The position numbers were made by a program, and so were the translations under genes. Of a stretch of DNA of 64,000 nt, positions 1-13,044 are shown in pieces. Source of the stretch: Taeniopygia guttata (Eukaryota > Chordata > Aves > Passeriformes > Estrildidae); NCBI RefSeq assembly GCF_048771995.1, contig NC_133024.1, forward strand, positions 5,034,001 through 5,098,000, given 5' to 3'. The notes under the pieces were generated by a model. The model had not been told where the DNA came from. It made no database searches and saw nothing but the letters and a program-made list of their open reading frames with translations. Each line of letters begins with the position of its first letter. The stretch's first letter is position 1.

Positions 1-1454
1 CTTGGCACAGCACAGAGGCCAGAGTTAGGCCAGTGCATAGGTGGTGGCTTGAACATCACCACCTGTGCTGATGGTAAGAAAAAAAAAAGGGGGGGAAATG
101 GACATTTTCTTATAGGCTGGAGTTTTGAATTGCTCAGAGATATCACCAAGAGTATATGTAGCATATAGTTTCTCTCAGCACAGACTGTGGCAGTACCTTG
201 AATGTTTTACCAAATTTCTCTCCCTTAAAAGTAATTTTAAAGGGCCAACTTCAAAGTAGTGAAAGTAAATGAGACCAGAAAGATAAATCAATTCAGTAAG
301 AAAATTGCTAAGGATCCAAGTCTCCTCACTGTATTATCTTCTGCCCTTGCAAATTTACATGGTGGCATTCAAGAGCATCAGGAAGAAGTCGTGTGCAATT
401 CTAGAAGTACAGCTCAACAGAACTTTATTTTAGTCCTGCCTTGGTCAATTCCACCAGATTGGGAGGATTTCCTGAGAGAAAACCAGCTTAGGAAAGGAGA
501 AAAGCAGGCAAGTGCATTTTATGAAACAAGACACACGTAAGTGCTCTACCTCCAGTGCCATGAAGTTGCACAGAGGACATTCAGCTCCAGAGGGACGTGG
601 GGAGTGTGGTAGTTGAATGTCAAATTTGGTGCTAGAATCACACTACTTGCACTCTACATTGTTAAGGGGACCCACTTGAGAAACCACAGTAAAAATGATT
701 ATTTAATAGCCCTGTAGTGCCTTTTCATTCAAATATCTCCCCACACTGTACAAACATTTGCCACAAACCCCAGGCGAAGACGCATTATCTTTGCTATGTG
801 ACAGATAAGGAAATAGAGGTTACATTATTTCCAGGAGGTTTTGACAGGAGCCAAAGTTACAGCCAAGAGTCCTTCCATTTATTCATATTTGCCACATGGG
901 AATGATGGAAAAAAGTGAAAATGGAGGTCTGAACCTGTGCTCAAGTCGAGGAGCAACTAACAACAACAATGCTTTGCACATAGCCCTGAAGTTACAGCTA
1001 TTCATCAGGTCAAATTTGTTCTTGAAGGAATCCCAACTGGTTGAGGAATTCTGCAGCAGAACAACAGGTTCTTTTGCCTTTTTTTTTTCTTTTTGTAACA
1101 ACCTCTGCTGGACTGTGGTTTTCATTTGGTTTTTAGGGAAAGTATAGAAAGTCCAAGCAGTGAGACAAATCTTTGATTTTCTGGGAAGGCATCTCATGTC
1201 TGGGAAATAAATCAACTGTGCCATGCAAGCCAGTTAACAGACACAACCACTGTCTTCTGTCTGAGGTTGGGCAAAAAAAAATAATTGGGGGGGGGGAAGA
1301 AGAAAAATGTCTCTTTAACTAAATTTTGCCACTTTAGTCCAGAAAGGACAATGATAGACATGAAGTAGATCAGTCCTAAGAAAAAGAAGGCCTTTTTCAG
1401 GTCATCTTTATCCACTCTTTTTTCATCTTTACTCAACCACAGATACCACAGAAC
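1..1454. other. Intergenic flank, no gene seen
   Basis: This is anonymous AT-rich DNA with short homopolymers: an A/G run near 80-97, a T-run near 1079-1089 and a G-run near 1287-1296. A 93-codon frame at 259-540 lacks an ATG start, splice context or recognisable family. Nothing here is supported as a gene. Confidence 0.5.
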
Positions 1455-1800
1455 TGAATAATGGTAGAGGTTGGAAGGGACCTCTGGAAATTATCTAGTC
1501 CAATCCCTCTGATAAATCAGGCTCACCTGGAGAAGGTCATGTCCTTAATGGTTTTGAATATCTTCAGAGCAAACTCCACACCCTCTTTGAGAAGCCTCTA
1601 CCAGTGTCCTGTCACTCACACAGTGAAGAATTCTTTCCTCATATTCAGATGGAACATCCTGCACTTCACTTTGAGCCTGTTGTCCCATGTCATGTCTCAG
1701 GGCACCACTGGAGAGAGTCTGACCCCATCCTCCTGACACCAGCCCTTAAGATATTAATAAGAATTTGTAAGATCCTCTTTCAGTCGTCTTTTCTTCAGGC
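1455..1800 (-). repeat. CR1 LINE fragment
   Basis: The 3' part of an old CR1, read on the minus strand. The tail motif ggttggaagggacctctgg lies at the left, followed by the typical text (agtccaatccctctg, aagaattctttcctcat, ttctcttcaggc-like). It is diverged, which suggests an older CR1 subfamily. The short frames inside it are CR1-derived. Confidence 0.75.
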
Positions 1801-2829
1801 ATGTTGTGAGACATAACATTTTTAAACACCATCAACGCTGTGAAAAAAGGCAGTCAGATGTGGGCAAGATGAGGAAAAAGTCACAGGAAAACAAAAATTA
1901 TAAGAGACTGAAGCAAATACCTCTTAAGAAGAAAGACTGGCGGAGTAATGTCTCCTCAGCCTACAGGAAAGAAGCCCATGGAGGGAATGTGATGACTGTC
2001 ATGGCATCAGTTGCAGCAAAGCAAACTTAGTTTGGCTCCAAAGGAAATTTACTAATTTGATAGAAGTGAAATACTGAAAAAACCCGGACTAATTTCTGTT
2101 GTGGGTTCTTCTGGCAGCATGGTCCTTGGTGTAGACATTCAGACTAAGAGGCGTCTTGAGTCTTCTTCTGTCCCAAAGATGTCCAAATTAATGAAATTCC
2201 ACAGGCTCTGCTATATAACTTCCATAAAAAAGGAGTTTCTGTAGGTCCTACTATCCAGACTCATACCACAAGGGAAAACAGAGTAACAATCCATCTTGTC
2301 TTCAAAACCAGTGCTGGTGGACAGAGAATCTGTTCACTTACACACATCCTACCTCCAAGCACCATACAAGCACTTGTTATGGTGAAAAAGGCTGAGTTCA
2401 ACATGCTGAGGCTGGAGGTGAGGAACCAAATCCTGTTCTCAGTAATGTTAAGTATAAAGTCTTTCTGCAAGAAACTTACATGAGATTTTGTCCTTGCTGA
2501 GGACATTCCAGTAAGATCAGTAAAAAAAGAAGAGAGAAAAGAGCAAAAGTTGTTTTGTTTCATTTGCTACCAAATTTTCAGCGTTTCACAGTCTTGGAAT
2601 ATATTGAATTCTCTTCAGCTAGATGAGGGATACAGATGAGGTCATCAGGATGCCTGCCTGCAACAAACACCATGGCACAAAAGAAACATAGGTCACACTT
2701 AAAATTTATGTTTAGAAACATCTCTGGTTCCAAGCACCATGTCTATGGCAGCAGCCTCTCTCCATCACAACAAAACTATTACATATTGCATCAATTCAAA
2801 TACATACCCTCTGAAGAAGACACATGTTG
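1801..2829. other. Intergenic, no gene seen
   Basis: There are no recognisable exons or repeats. A lysine-rich 74-codon frame at 1806-2030 reflects A-rich composition rather than a known protein. Confidence 0.45.
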
Positions 2830-3067
2830 CACCAGGAGTGGTTTAGATTGGAAATTAGGAGAAACTTCTTCTCTCAAAGGGTTGTTCAGCCCTGGCACAG
2901 GCTGCCCAGGGCAGGGGTGGAGTCACCATCCCTGAAGGGGTTTCAAAAGCCAGGGAGATGTGGCACTTTGTGGTTTAAGTGCTGGGCTTGGCAGTGCTGA
3001 GTTAATGGTTGGACTCAGTGATCTTAGAGGGCTTTTCCAAACTCAATGATTCCATGATCCTGTGATT
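2830..3067 (+). repeat. CR1 LINE fragment
   Basis: A plus-strand CR1 3' end. The core ggcacaggctgcccagggca is followed by catccctgaaggggtt, ggttggactcagtgatctta and a tail of ATGATTCC-type units. It is truncated at its 5' side. Confidence 0.85.
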
Positions 3068-5770
3068 CTCAGCTTCCCATGGAAAAGCCATGCACATTAG
3101 GAGGAAACTTATGAATCAAAATACACCATGAACCAAGCAGAAATCAAATTTCCAAATTTCCCAAACCACTTGTTTTCCAATACTGGGGAAAAAGCCTCTT
3201 CAAACTTGCAGCAGACTGGGCTAAAAAGCAAAAGCATTCAAAGAGCAGGGAGGGCAGCCAGGGGACATGAAAGGCAGGGGCATTTCTATCATCTTCAAAT
3301 GTCAGAGACTTCAGAGACTCTCTCTCTGTCTTCCTGCATTAACCTATTACCTTTAAGCATTCTCTTTCCAGACAGAACCCTTCACTAGAGAACTGGCCCT
3401 CTCTAGCAGGTCATTGCTTTGAGGGGCAGAGCTGTTCACAGCACTCAGCTCTTGCTCAAGAGTCAGGAAGTGCACAGCTGAGGAGGAGAACTTACAAGAA
3501 AACATTTCAATAGTGTTTCCATTTTGTGGGCTCACAGTTTGCATTTGGTCCCCCTTTCTCCTGTGTGAAAAAAAGTGTGTTGCAATGACTCTTGGAGACA
3601 GGGAGTGATCTGTAGGTCTCTGGCATCTTCCTGCTGAATTCTTTCTGTGAAAGAGCCTGACCCTTCCTGGGGAGGAGGTTCATGCTGATGGTGCACATGA
3701 TAGGAGGGGAACATCTGCCCCAAGGTGGCCTCCTTGCATGCAAGAACCACCCACAAAGTGTCTTCTCCCATCACCTTCCCCAAGCACTGGCTCCCAAAGT
3801 CCATTTGGTGCTGTAGCTCCTTGCAAGCATATCTTTGTAATACAAGATTTGTCCCCAACACTCATCTTACAAATAAAAACTACTCACTCCAGTCATAAAA
3901 ATCAAGTCACAGAATACTTGCAACATGATGATTTGATAACAGAAGGGTTACAAATGCTCCAAAAGCCAGTGTGGCAAAATTCAGGAGTAATAATAATGAC
4001 AAAACATCCATGACGTGGATGCAGTGGATGAAAGATGGTCAGTGCTGCAGTTATCATTTTGCCAGAGCCAAACCTCTTCAGCTGCATGAAGGGATCCATG
4101 GCTGCAAACTAAGGGGAGAAGCTGGGGAACAGATGAGATACCAAGGCATTTCCAACCATATTAGGCATTTTTGGACCTCAAATGATTGAAGAAACTCAAC
4201 AGCTTCCAACTTAGACAGGAATTTTCTCAAAAACAATGCCAAAAGAATTTCCTCCTGACATCTAGTGGCTGCTGAAAACAGAGAAAGATAATGTGGCAGG
4301 AGAAAACAAGCTGTGCTATAACCAAGAAGATTAATTGCAAGTGCAATAATATCCAGGCCTTCTGATGAAATATTTTACAGTATATTGCTCTCAAGAGAAT
4401 GGCTTTTTTTTACTGATTTATTTTAACTTTCGCATTACACAGATACATTATAGATGTCTTCAGAGATGCCTTGGTGTTATTTGCCCCCTGACAGCAAATA
4501 ATAAACTCTTTCTCAGCTATATAACATTTTGAAGGAAACCCTTGACATGACTAGAAAAACATCAAGGACAATTAAGTGACAAGGCACTCATAGCCCTGTG
4601 GGAATGGACTTAAGGTCTGCTACAGCACTCAGCAGGAGAAACCATGGTTCAGGTCAAGTAGCAACAGTCTTAGAGGTAATAATTGTTAAAGATCACTTGG
4701 TTAAAGATCCTCTAGGCCAAATTTTTAGTCTCACTGGATGGAGGGAGATCATGGACAGAAGTTCCTGGGAGACGGATGCCAGCATGAGGCTCCTATGGTT
4801 AAAACATGGTTAAGAGGATTCAGGCAATCTGGGGAGATTTCCAATCATCCCATCTGCCAGCCTAGATGGTTTGCTTTGTCCCTGTGCTTGGTTTCTCCTC
4901 AGTAATCCACTGTAATGAACAAGGCAGCCTCTTCCCCTCATTACGGCTGTATCAGCTTTGCTGTGTGTCAGCAGCGCCTGGCTGAGTCCCCACTCCTTGT
5001 CACACTCAAGAGAGAGGGAGAAGGGTGACCAGATCCTGCTAATTGCACATTAACAGACCCACAGCATCCACTGGCACCAGAGGCAGAGGCTGACTTCCCC
5101 TGGGCCCCAGAGCTGTGGCACACAGCAGACGGTGTTGGTAGGATGCCCAGCATGACTCCCTGGCTGATGCTTTCCATCACTGCTTTGTTACAGACAGAAA
5201 ATCCATCCATCCTCACTCCAGCAGTATTTGCAGGGTGCTGGTATCAGTGCTCCTGCCACTCTGGGTCCCATCACGCCTCTGAAGGTTTTTCTACACAAGC
5301 TGACCATGAACCTGCTCTTCGTCTCCTTTGCAGTCTCCTCATCCCACCCATACAGCAAAACCTCTCTTTAAATCCTTTGATAACCACTAAAGCACCTTAA
5401 CAATATGGTCTCACCCCGTATGACCCTGACTCCACAGCCAGTTTCTCTTGTAGCTGTTACTCTTGTCATGATGGCACAGGAGTCCCACATTAAACCTTTC
5501 TGCCATGGGATTGTGGAGTAAATCTTGGCAGACAATTGGCTGAAAGCCTGGTTCTGAATATTCACCTTCTCCATTCAGCCCCTCAGGGGACCCAAACCCC
5601 ACATGGAGGAAGAAATTAAATTCTAAAAATCCTAGCAAGTAAGAATCACACCATAACTTCTGGATACACCAGACCAGCCCGTGCTACATCATGGAGACCT
5701 CAGTTGTTACAGCAGCAGCTTGCATTCAGGTCTCACCTAAATTCATGGTGACTGGACCTGTGTCTTATCA
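3068..5770. other. Intergenic, no gene seen
   Basis: Unique-looking sequence, slightly more GC-rich around 4960-5340. Several overlapping frames of 60-110 codons occur on both strands, but none has a start, splice or domain context. No repeat family was recognised. Confidence 0.45.
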
Positions 5771-5778
5771 CAAGCAAC

Positions 5779-7310
5779 TTGGGAGAAAATGGACCAGAGC
5801 AAAGTCTTGGTGGCCCAGAGGAACTACATGCCCACAAGGGAGGCAACAGCATCTATAGTCATGTGTTTTTCTTCTTAACCATGAGGTCTCTGCAGCTTCT
5901 GAGCACAAGTCTGCTGGCTCTGTGTTCACATGTAGTAGATGGTGGGATGCTTTTAAGAGGAAGTATGCAGCTCGTTCCCTTCATGGGTCCCCTGAAAAAT
6001 GCTCCTGCTTCTGAGAAGATGAATTCCCTCGCTGCAGGTGGCAACCCTGTGGGCATAGGCAGAGGGGTACGTTTGTGGGGAGCCCTGATGTTTCTGAGTC
6101 TAATGGTAAGCAGGACCACCAAGAATTACCTCGATATTGAGAAGCAAAGCCCAGTCCAAGACTGCAGACAGTGCTTTAAGATCACCCTAAGGGGACAAGT
6201 AGGTACAAAAACATTGATGTACCATACCCACTATGACTGCAAAATTGGCAATGAAAAAGGAAACTTTTTCGATATAAAACATGCTAATTAGAAGGGGAAA
6301 TAGTCTGCCATGACCCGAAGATGACACCTAGGGATGGGTGGTTGGAAGTATGGTCTGTGAGGAAAGTAAAAAAATAGTAGTAACCCACGTGTTACATAAA
6401 CGAGCTGCTGAACCTATGATTCCTACCTGTAACATCTGCAGCCATACCGTATAGACTGGAGAAAGGATGGAAATAACATTTTTAGCATACTCCCAGGTTG
6501 ATGCAGCATGTTATGATCGCAGCCAATTAAAAATGTGCACTATGAAGGGAAAGACATATTGGGTTGGAGAAAATTCAAAACATACGAGGTAGCTTATCAA
6601 CAAGTTTGCTTGCAATACGGCAGAACCTTTTGTTTTGCAAGGGATGAAAGAGGCATAGATCCGAAGAGTAGAATGAAGCAAATAGCTCAAGAATTAAGAA
6701 AACAGGAATCAGAAGCAAGAAAAAAAAGTATAAAGCAGGAAATGTTAAAAGCATTAAGTGAACAACATGAGCAGCTAGAACAGTGTAGACTGGGGCCTAC
6801 CCACCACAAATAAGAATTTGTTTGTAGATCTGATGCAGGAAATCACTACAGAATTAGGGTTGTCTAACTGTTGGGATTGTGTAGGCATAAAATCAGCAGA
6901 GAAATTGCCATGGAAGGGTGATGGTTTAATTCCAGAACAACTTCTAAAATGGAATCATACTCAAATTTCTAGAACATTGAAACAACCTGAAGGGTGGGCT
7001 TGAGATCGCAGAGTAATTGGTGCCGTTTGTATTAGCCAAAATGGGAAAAGATACACCGAAATAGTGGGATATACTCCTGGTAGGTCTACTTTAGTAATTA
7101 ATTCAAATGATAACACCAAGACCTAGCAGCCAGAGGCTCCCACTGGTGTTTAAGAGCTCATGGCTGATCCTCCATGCAGGTCCCATGCTGCAGAAGGGTA
7201 TGTTACCAGGTTTGTTCTTGTGCTGCTCCTGCAAATGATAATCCTACTTTTATCACATGTTGTTCTCACAGGAGCTATACAGGGTGCTACACTTCCAGTG
7301 ACAAGTAAAT
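5779..7310 (+). pseudogene. Endogenous retrovirus env relic
   Basis: A decayed retroviral envelope-like coding region on the plus strand. A frame at 5779-6291 contains an internal hydrophobic segment near 5881-5940 that resembles a signal peptide. The same frame, interrupted by several stops between 6292 and 6534, reopens at 6535-6813 (many Cys, Lys and Glu). A shift to another frame at 6818-7003 (NCW motif, EQLLKWNHT) is followed by a stop and residual similarity to about 7310. The pattern of conserved Cys, Trp and Asn-x-Thr resembles the env surface unit of avian endogenous retroviruses (from memory). No LTR, gag or pol was seen beside it. It is non-functional: multiple stops and at least one frameshift. 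Confidence 0.6.
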
Positions 7311-7381
7311 TACCTGGGTTTAAGATGTTTAAAATTTAAAAACCACAGAGGGAAGAAAGAACAGAAACCTTTTCCCAAGTG

Positions 7382-7437
7382 TTTTTTTTTTTTGTTTGTT
7401 TGTTTGTTTTTTGTTTGTTTGGTTGGTTTTTTGTTTA
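7382..7437 (+). repeat. T-rich (GTTT)n simple repeat
   Basis: A T-run passes into repeated TTTG/GTTT units with minor interruptions. Low-complexity sequence, possibly an expanded poly-A tail remnant read on the minus strand. Confidence 0.85.
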
Positions 7438-7929
7438 ATTCTTTGGGAATTAAGGATACATGTAACTTGGATGAACAAAAACATGGAGCTGGAAAGGAGT
7501 TCAGGAGCCTGAGTTGACCTCCCTCAGTTGCTGAGACAGGATGGGGCATCTCTCAGGGTGTCTACAGCTTGGAGTCTGCTGGGCTGGAGAACAACTTTTG
7601 GGGAAAGAACCTGGAACAATGAAGACAAACCGTGTGGTGGGTGGTGGTGGCAAGAGTGGAGGCAGCAGGACCAGGGAAGTGATTCCTTGTCTCCATTTGA
7701 CACTTGTCAAACAGGGCACTGGGACCAGTTTGGGCTCCCCAGAACCAGGTAAATGGTGAGAGAATACAGCAAAGCCACCAAGCTGGCTGGAACTGGAGCT
7801 CAGGGCACAGGGAGAGGCTCAGGCAGGACAGACTTTATTACTGTCTGCAACTGTAGAACTGAGAGAGGGACAAGCTCTCATGGGAGACACTCAGTGATAG
7901 GAAAAGAGTTAACAACCCAAGTTAGAAGA
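7438..7929. other. Intergenic, no gene seen
   Basis: G-rich stretch (around 7640-7670, GGTGGTGG units) with overlapping short frames and no recognisable gene. It may be a degraded repeat leading into the CR1 copy to the right. Confidence 0.4.
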
Positions 7930-8312
7930 GAAGAAAATCCAATTAGAAAACCTTTTCCCCATGAAGGTGGTCAAACAGTGGAACAGGGGTCTGGGTTAGG
8001 GAACCTCCACCTTTGGAGATACTTGAAACTCTCTTGACAAAAAAACCTGAGCAACCTCAGATCAATCATCAAAGCTGGTCCTTCCAGTCTTGTTTATTCT
8101 GATTCTATCACCATAAATTATTCCCTGGCCCTGGCACAGGTTGAACAGAGAACCTGTGGCTGCTCCATCCCCTGGAAGTGTTCAAGGTCAGATTGGATAG
8201 GGCTTAAAACAACCTGGTCAAGTGGAAGGTGTCCCTGCTTATGGCACAGGGGTAGAATGAGATAAGCTTTAAGGTCCCTTCCAAACCAAACCATTCTATG
8301 ATTCCATGTCTT
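7930..8312 (+). repeat. CR1 LINE fragment, plus strand
   Basis: CR1 3' region with ccatgaaggtggtcaaacag, ccctggcacaggttgaacag, ctggaagtgttcaaggtcag and the tail aaggtcccttccaaacc with CATTCTATGATTCC. An interruption around 8030-8110 suggests an insertion or decay inside the copy. Confidence 0.8.
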
Positions 8313-10603
8313 TGTCCTCACACTCTCCAGTAGAAGGGATTATAGTCTCTTTGGATCATCTTTGCTAATATTCCCTATTGCAAAATGCAGGTGAACCCAG
8401 TGGGAAGAAATTATGATGCTCTATGAAAAAATCCTGAGAGAGAAAGAAATGTCCTTGCCACCATTCCCTACTCCTATTGTTCCAATTTTTTTCCTAATTT
8501 ATCTAAACTGCACATTTTCTGTGTGGTCATGCATTTCTTCTCATCACATGGTGGTGGATGAGTAGAAATGAGACATTTCCTGTTCTCTTTGGAGCTTGTT
8601 AAGGTTTTGCAGGAATGCATCTCTTTTTTTTTATAGCAGTACCTCTGACTCTGGCATCACCTCTGCTGGAGAACCTCTCGGCTCCTCTCCCCACACAAAG
8701 CCACTTCATATTTCCTATTTGGGACACAGCAACGAATGTTTAACTTCATCTTGTTAGAAACCAGCTTAAAATTCCAGCTGAGATCCACTGCATGAAGAGA
8801 GCTGAGTCTGTTTTTATAAGGCATCAGCTCTGTGTCAAGGGAAGATGGAAGCAGAAGAGCTGCTGTCCACGTGCCAGATGGGCACAGACCAGTCCCAGGC
8901 CAAATTCACACCTCATCATAACAGCTTATTAACCAGCAGCTCAAGAGCTCAAGCAGTAACCCCACTGTGTTGCAATGCTCATATAGACATGGAAAAAATG
9001 GAAGATATGTTCCACTCCTGGAGGTAATTGGGATATTTGAAGTGTTATCTGTTTGTGGCGTTTATCAGAGTGATCACGTAGTGATTGGGTAAGATGCTGT
9101 GCAGATTTTTCTCATGCTCATTAGAAAGAGGGACAAGAGGAAACACTTTAGGTTGCAAAAACACACTCAAGAAATGTGCTTAGCCATAGGACTGTGGATT
9201 CATCTGCTGCAATTTAATGAGCTGCCCTTGAGAGCAGCACCAAAACCCTACACAGGAGCTATGCATGGCTGGCACCTCTGCCTCCAATCCCAGGCAGGAA
9301 GAAGTAGAATAAGACAAGGAAGGATAAGACACCACTGGAGCAGGCTAAAAATACAGTTTCACTTTGGCTCCAAAAATATTTTGGCATAACTTGCTGACTT
9401 GAATTTGATCTGTAAACGTTTTCAGTCCGATACCACTAGGAATCCTGACTTTTCCAACACTTACTAACAGGAAATCCCTGAGCTGGAGGGTTTAGCTGTA
9501 ATGAACTTATTGTATATTTGAGAACTGAACGTCAATTTGGATTACAATGTCAAAAATAAGCACTGAGAGAATTCAGCTGGACCCTGGGGTCACCTGTCAG
9601 GAACTCCAGAGTGAAATTTGTCAGATATAGACCAGCATAGCCTTCATTTCTATTTTTCCCTGTGCAAATATAACAGCTAAGACTGAACAGACCTACTATG
9701 TCTAGGAGATGAGCCCTCTCATCCTCTCCCCAGCACCTTTCCTACTTTGCACATGATTTCTTTGGCTGGGAAGGCTTCATTAGAGGGCTTAATTAGAGGC
9801 CCAAAGAGTTCTGGAGTGTTCAGATATATTGGGAGGCTAAATTCCTCTATTAGTACACATCTAAATCACAGCCACTTGTGTCATTCTGGGAGCCTAAAGT
9901 GCCAGATGCAATCACAATGTTCTCCCTAATTAATGTCATTTTCCCCAAAGTTTCCTCCTAAATTATTCTCACAGAGATTCGCAACATTTTGTAGTTAGCT
10001 GGATGGAGAAAATACTTGGAGAAAAGGAAGGTGAAGTTTGGTCCCTCCAACCAAAGATCATAAGACTAAAGTCTTAAAAAAATTTAAATAAAACAAATAT
10101 AAACCTTTTTTCATAACTCTACCCCATAATTTGCTAACCTGTTTATGGTTAATCTGGGGATAAGATCAGAACTTAATTTGCTTTGAGGGAGCATTGAACT
10201 TCTGCCTTGCACACGCTCACACACAGAGCAGACCATGGCCATGCACCCCCGTGAACTACCAAAGTCAGGAATGGCATTTGCAGGGCACTTGCAGCCTCTT
10301 TTCTTCCCTGCAAACACTCAGCAACATGAGGAGCTGGGATCTCATCCTTTGTCCACTCCTCCTTCTGGCTTCCAATCACTGGGAACAATCTTAGCCTAGA
10401 AGTATTTGCCCTAGCCAAGTCATTAAAAATCACCTTACAAAACTTTATGCTCTTCCTCCTCTCCTCTGTATAATTCAGATTCCAGAGCCTCTAATTTGCT
10501 CTGCTTTCACTAACTACACTAGCACCAAAATTAAAGTGAGGGACATTAAGTCAAACTAAAGTCATACGTGTTTCACAGTGGTTTTGTCAGGGAAGAAGGT
10601 AGT
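8313..10603. other. Intergenic, no gene seen
   Basis: Anonymous sequence of mixed composition. No repeat family, RNA gene or splice-flanked frame was recognised. Confidence 0.45.
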
Positions 10604-10790
10604 TCACAGAACCATTTTGGTCGGAAAAGATCACTAACATGACTGACTTCAACCATTCCCACAGCACTGCAAAACCCACCACTTAACCTTGTTCCCAAAT
10701 GCTGTATCCACACAACTTTTCAATCTCTCCTGGGATGAGGACACTACTGCCCTGGGCAGTCTGTTCCTGGGGCTGGACAGGCTTGTAATG
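10604..10790 (-). repeat. Degraded CR1 LINE fragment
   Basis: Begins tcacagaaccattttggtcg and continues with the text typical of inverted CR1 (gactgacttcaaccattccc, ccctgggcagtctgttcctg). It is more diverged than its neighbour at 11586. Confidence 0.6.
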
Positions 10791-11585
10791 AAAATGATGA
10801 AAAGTTTTGGGACTCATTTGTTTTGGCAGGTAGAGAATGATCAATGGTGTCTGTTTTGCTTGTTTATCTTATGCTGAAAATCACAGCTGAGGCACAAGTT
10901 TCAAGATGCTTAGCCAAGGAGCATGAAAAATGTTCCTCCACTCCACCACTCATCAGCTTGACAAACTCTGTCCAAGGCAGCCACACTTTTCATTAAGTCT
11001 GGAGGCTTTGCTGCACAGAGTGAACCCACACACTCCAGCGCCTGATATCCAGGGAGGATTAAAGCTTCCCTCTTTGACCCTTTAACTTCCCAGCAAAGCT
11101 GACATCATCCTGAAATTATCAGCCAGGACAAATCCTACCCCAATTTAGCAAACCTCCTCAATGGACAATAGGGTAGCCAAACTACTTTTTGTTGTCACAC
11201 TATGCATTATTGACAAAGTTATCACTATAAAAACACTGAGCCAAGCCAGCCAGGGCCCTCCACTTACTCCAGCATGAGAACATTTCCTGGTAGCTCAGGA
11301 GAAAAGGCTATTAAAGGCACATGTGGAAGCAAAAGTAGGGTCCTGCCACAGGTTGTGGACCTGCACTTGCCTTGTATCAATGTTCAAAGTCCAAGAAAAG
11401 GTGATCTGTGAAAGGAGGGATCCATGTGGTAGATGAGGAATATGAAATCTAAAGGTGAGATGTTAAAATGAAATGAGGTAGATGTGCAGCAGGAACATGT
11501 TTCAATGTGCTTAAACTCACCAAGGAATTAAAGATGCTGTAGTTTCAAGAGTTTTTAGCTGCCCAAGTCAATACTCTGAACAGAC

Positions 11586-11900
11586 ATAGAATCACAGAAT
11601 CATTAAGGTGGGAAAAGCTCTCCATGATCATCAAGTCCAACTGTTCCCCGAGTTCTGCCAAGGCCACCACTAACCCAAGTCCCCAAGTGCCACATGCACA
11701 CATCTGTTAAACCCCTCCAGGAATGGGGACTCCACCATTACCCTGGGCAGCCTGTGCTGGCGCTGGACGACATCTTTTGGAGAAAAAAGTTTCCCTGATA
11801 CCCAATTTAAACCTCCTGTGGCACATCTTGAACCTGTTTTCTCTTGTCCTATCACTTATTCCCTGAGAGAAGAGACCAATACCCACACAGGGCAAAGGGA
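11586..11900 (-). repeat. CR1 LINE fragment
   Basis: Inverted CR1 3' end starting atagaatcacagaatcatta, then tcatcaagtccaactgttcc, caaggccaccactaaccc, ccctgggcagcctgtgctgg and ctcttgtcctatcacttatt. Confidence 0.85.
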
Positions 11901-12629
11901 GATGTGACAGACATCAACAGGTGGAGAAGCCATACAGAATCCATAGGGCACTTGCCTTCCAAGGCCATCTGAAAAATTTGTGAAGTTATCAGTCTTCTTC
12001 CAAAACAAGTAATTTTTTTAAGTTACAACTGTAACAGAGAAACAGAAAATAGGGAAGGTTTTTAGAGAATTCCAGGTAACTTTCAGCCTGCCCAGAGGGT
12101 TTTAAAGAAGGTGTTCCCAGACTGCAGAAAACCACCATACAATTGCTTTCGTCCTTCTCTTGCACAGGAACTGATGGTGTCCTGCCTGAGCACACAACAC
12201 AACTGGTGCTGGAGAAATCAGATTTCTGAAAGAAAAACCAGAAAAGCAAGGGCTGAAAAAAAGAGACAGATGGTTTTCTGCAGCAGAGCTCCACCAAGGA
12301 AGGACAAGGAATTCTGTGCACATCCTCCTTTGGAGATACCCTGTAAGGAAAAGGAGATTTTCTTCCCAAAAAATGCCTTGCTTGTAGCATGTGTAGATCT
12401 CAGATGAAAATAAATGCACTTAGCATTGGCAGTATTGGCAGTACTAGCAGTTTGGGAGTTGCCAATTGGTTCTCATGCATTTCACTTAACACCTGAGATG
12501 AGACCATACAACCTGATTTGCAAACTCCTTTCTAACAGAGACATAAGAAACACACTACATAAGGCAGCTGGCCAGATGGACTCATGGAAGTCCAGGCTCA
12601 GCTTACAGCTCAAGCACTATCAGCAAAAG
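11901..12629. other. Intergenic, no gene seen
   Basis: Overlapping frames on both strands (for example 11989-12390 minus and 12111-12407 plus) have no family, start or splice support. They are probably chance frames. Confidence 0.4.
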
Positions 12630-13044
12630 ATGCTCTGAGGGCTGGAGCAGCTCTGCCATGAGAAAAAAACAAGAGAAATAGTATTCCTCAACCTGAAGAA
12701 GGCTCCAGGAAGATCTTAGAGCCCCTGCCAGTGCCTAAAGGAGCTCTAAAAGAGTTGGAAAGGAACTTTGAACAAGGGCCTGGAATGAAAGGACCAAAGC
12801 AAATGGTTTTCCACTGCCAGATATTGTTAGATGGAATATTGGGGAAAAAAATCCCTCCCTGTGAAAGTGGTGAGGCCTTGGCACGGGTGGCTCAGGAAAG
12901 CTGGGGCTGCCTCATCCCTGGAAGTGTTCAAGACTAGCATGGACGGGGCTCTGAGCAACCAGGTCTAGTGGAGGCATCCTATCCATGGCAGGAGAAGGAA
13001 CTGGATGATGTTGAAAGTCCCTTCTAAGCCTATTCTGTGATTCT
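12630..13044 (+). repeat. CR1 LINE fragment
   Basis: Plus-strand CR1 from ggctggagcagctctgccat through gaacaagggcctggaatgaa and ctggaagtgttcaagac to the tail tcccttctaagcctattctg. One of the longer copies in the downstream flank. Confidence 0.88.

Noticed and set aside
259..540. 93-codon open frame on the plus strand
   Set aside because: It begins at GTG, has no ATG, no splice sites consistent with an exon and no recognisable family. Likely chance.
1806..2030. Lysine-rich 74-codon frame
   Set aside because: Its composition follows the A-rich DNA. No domain, homologue or regulatory context was seen.
11989..12419. Overlapping frames of 98-133 codons on both strands
   Set aside because: Overlap on both strands without splice or start support, and no known protein; treated as chance.
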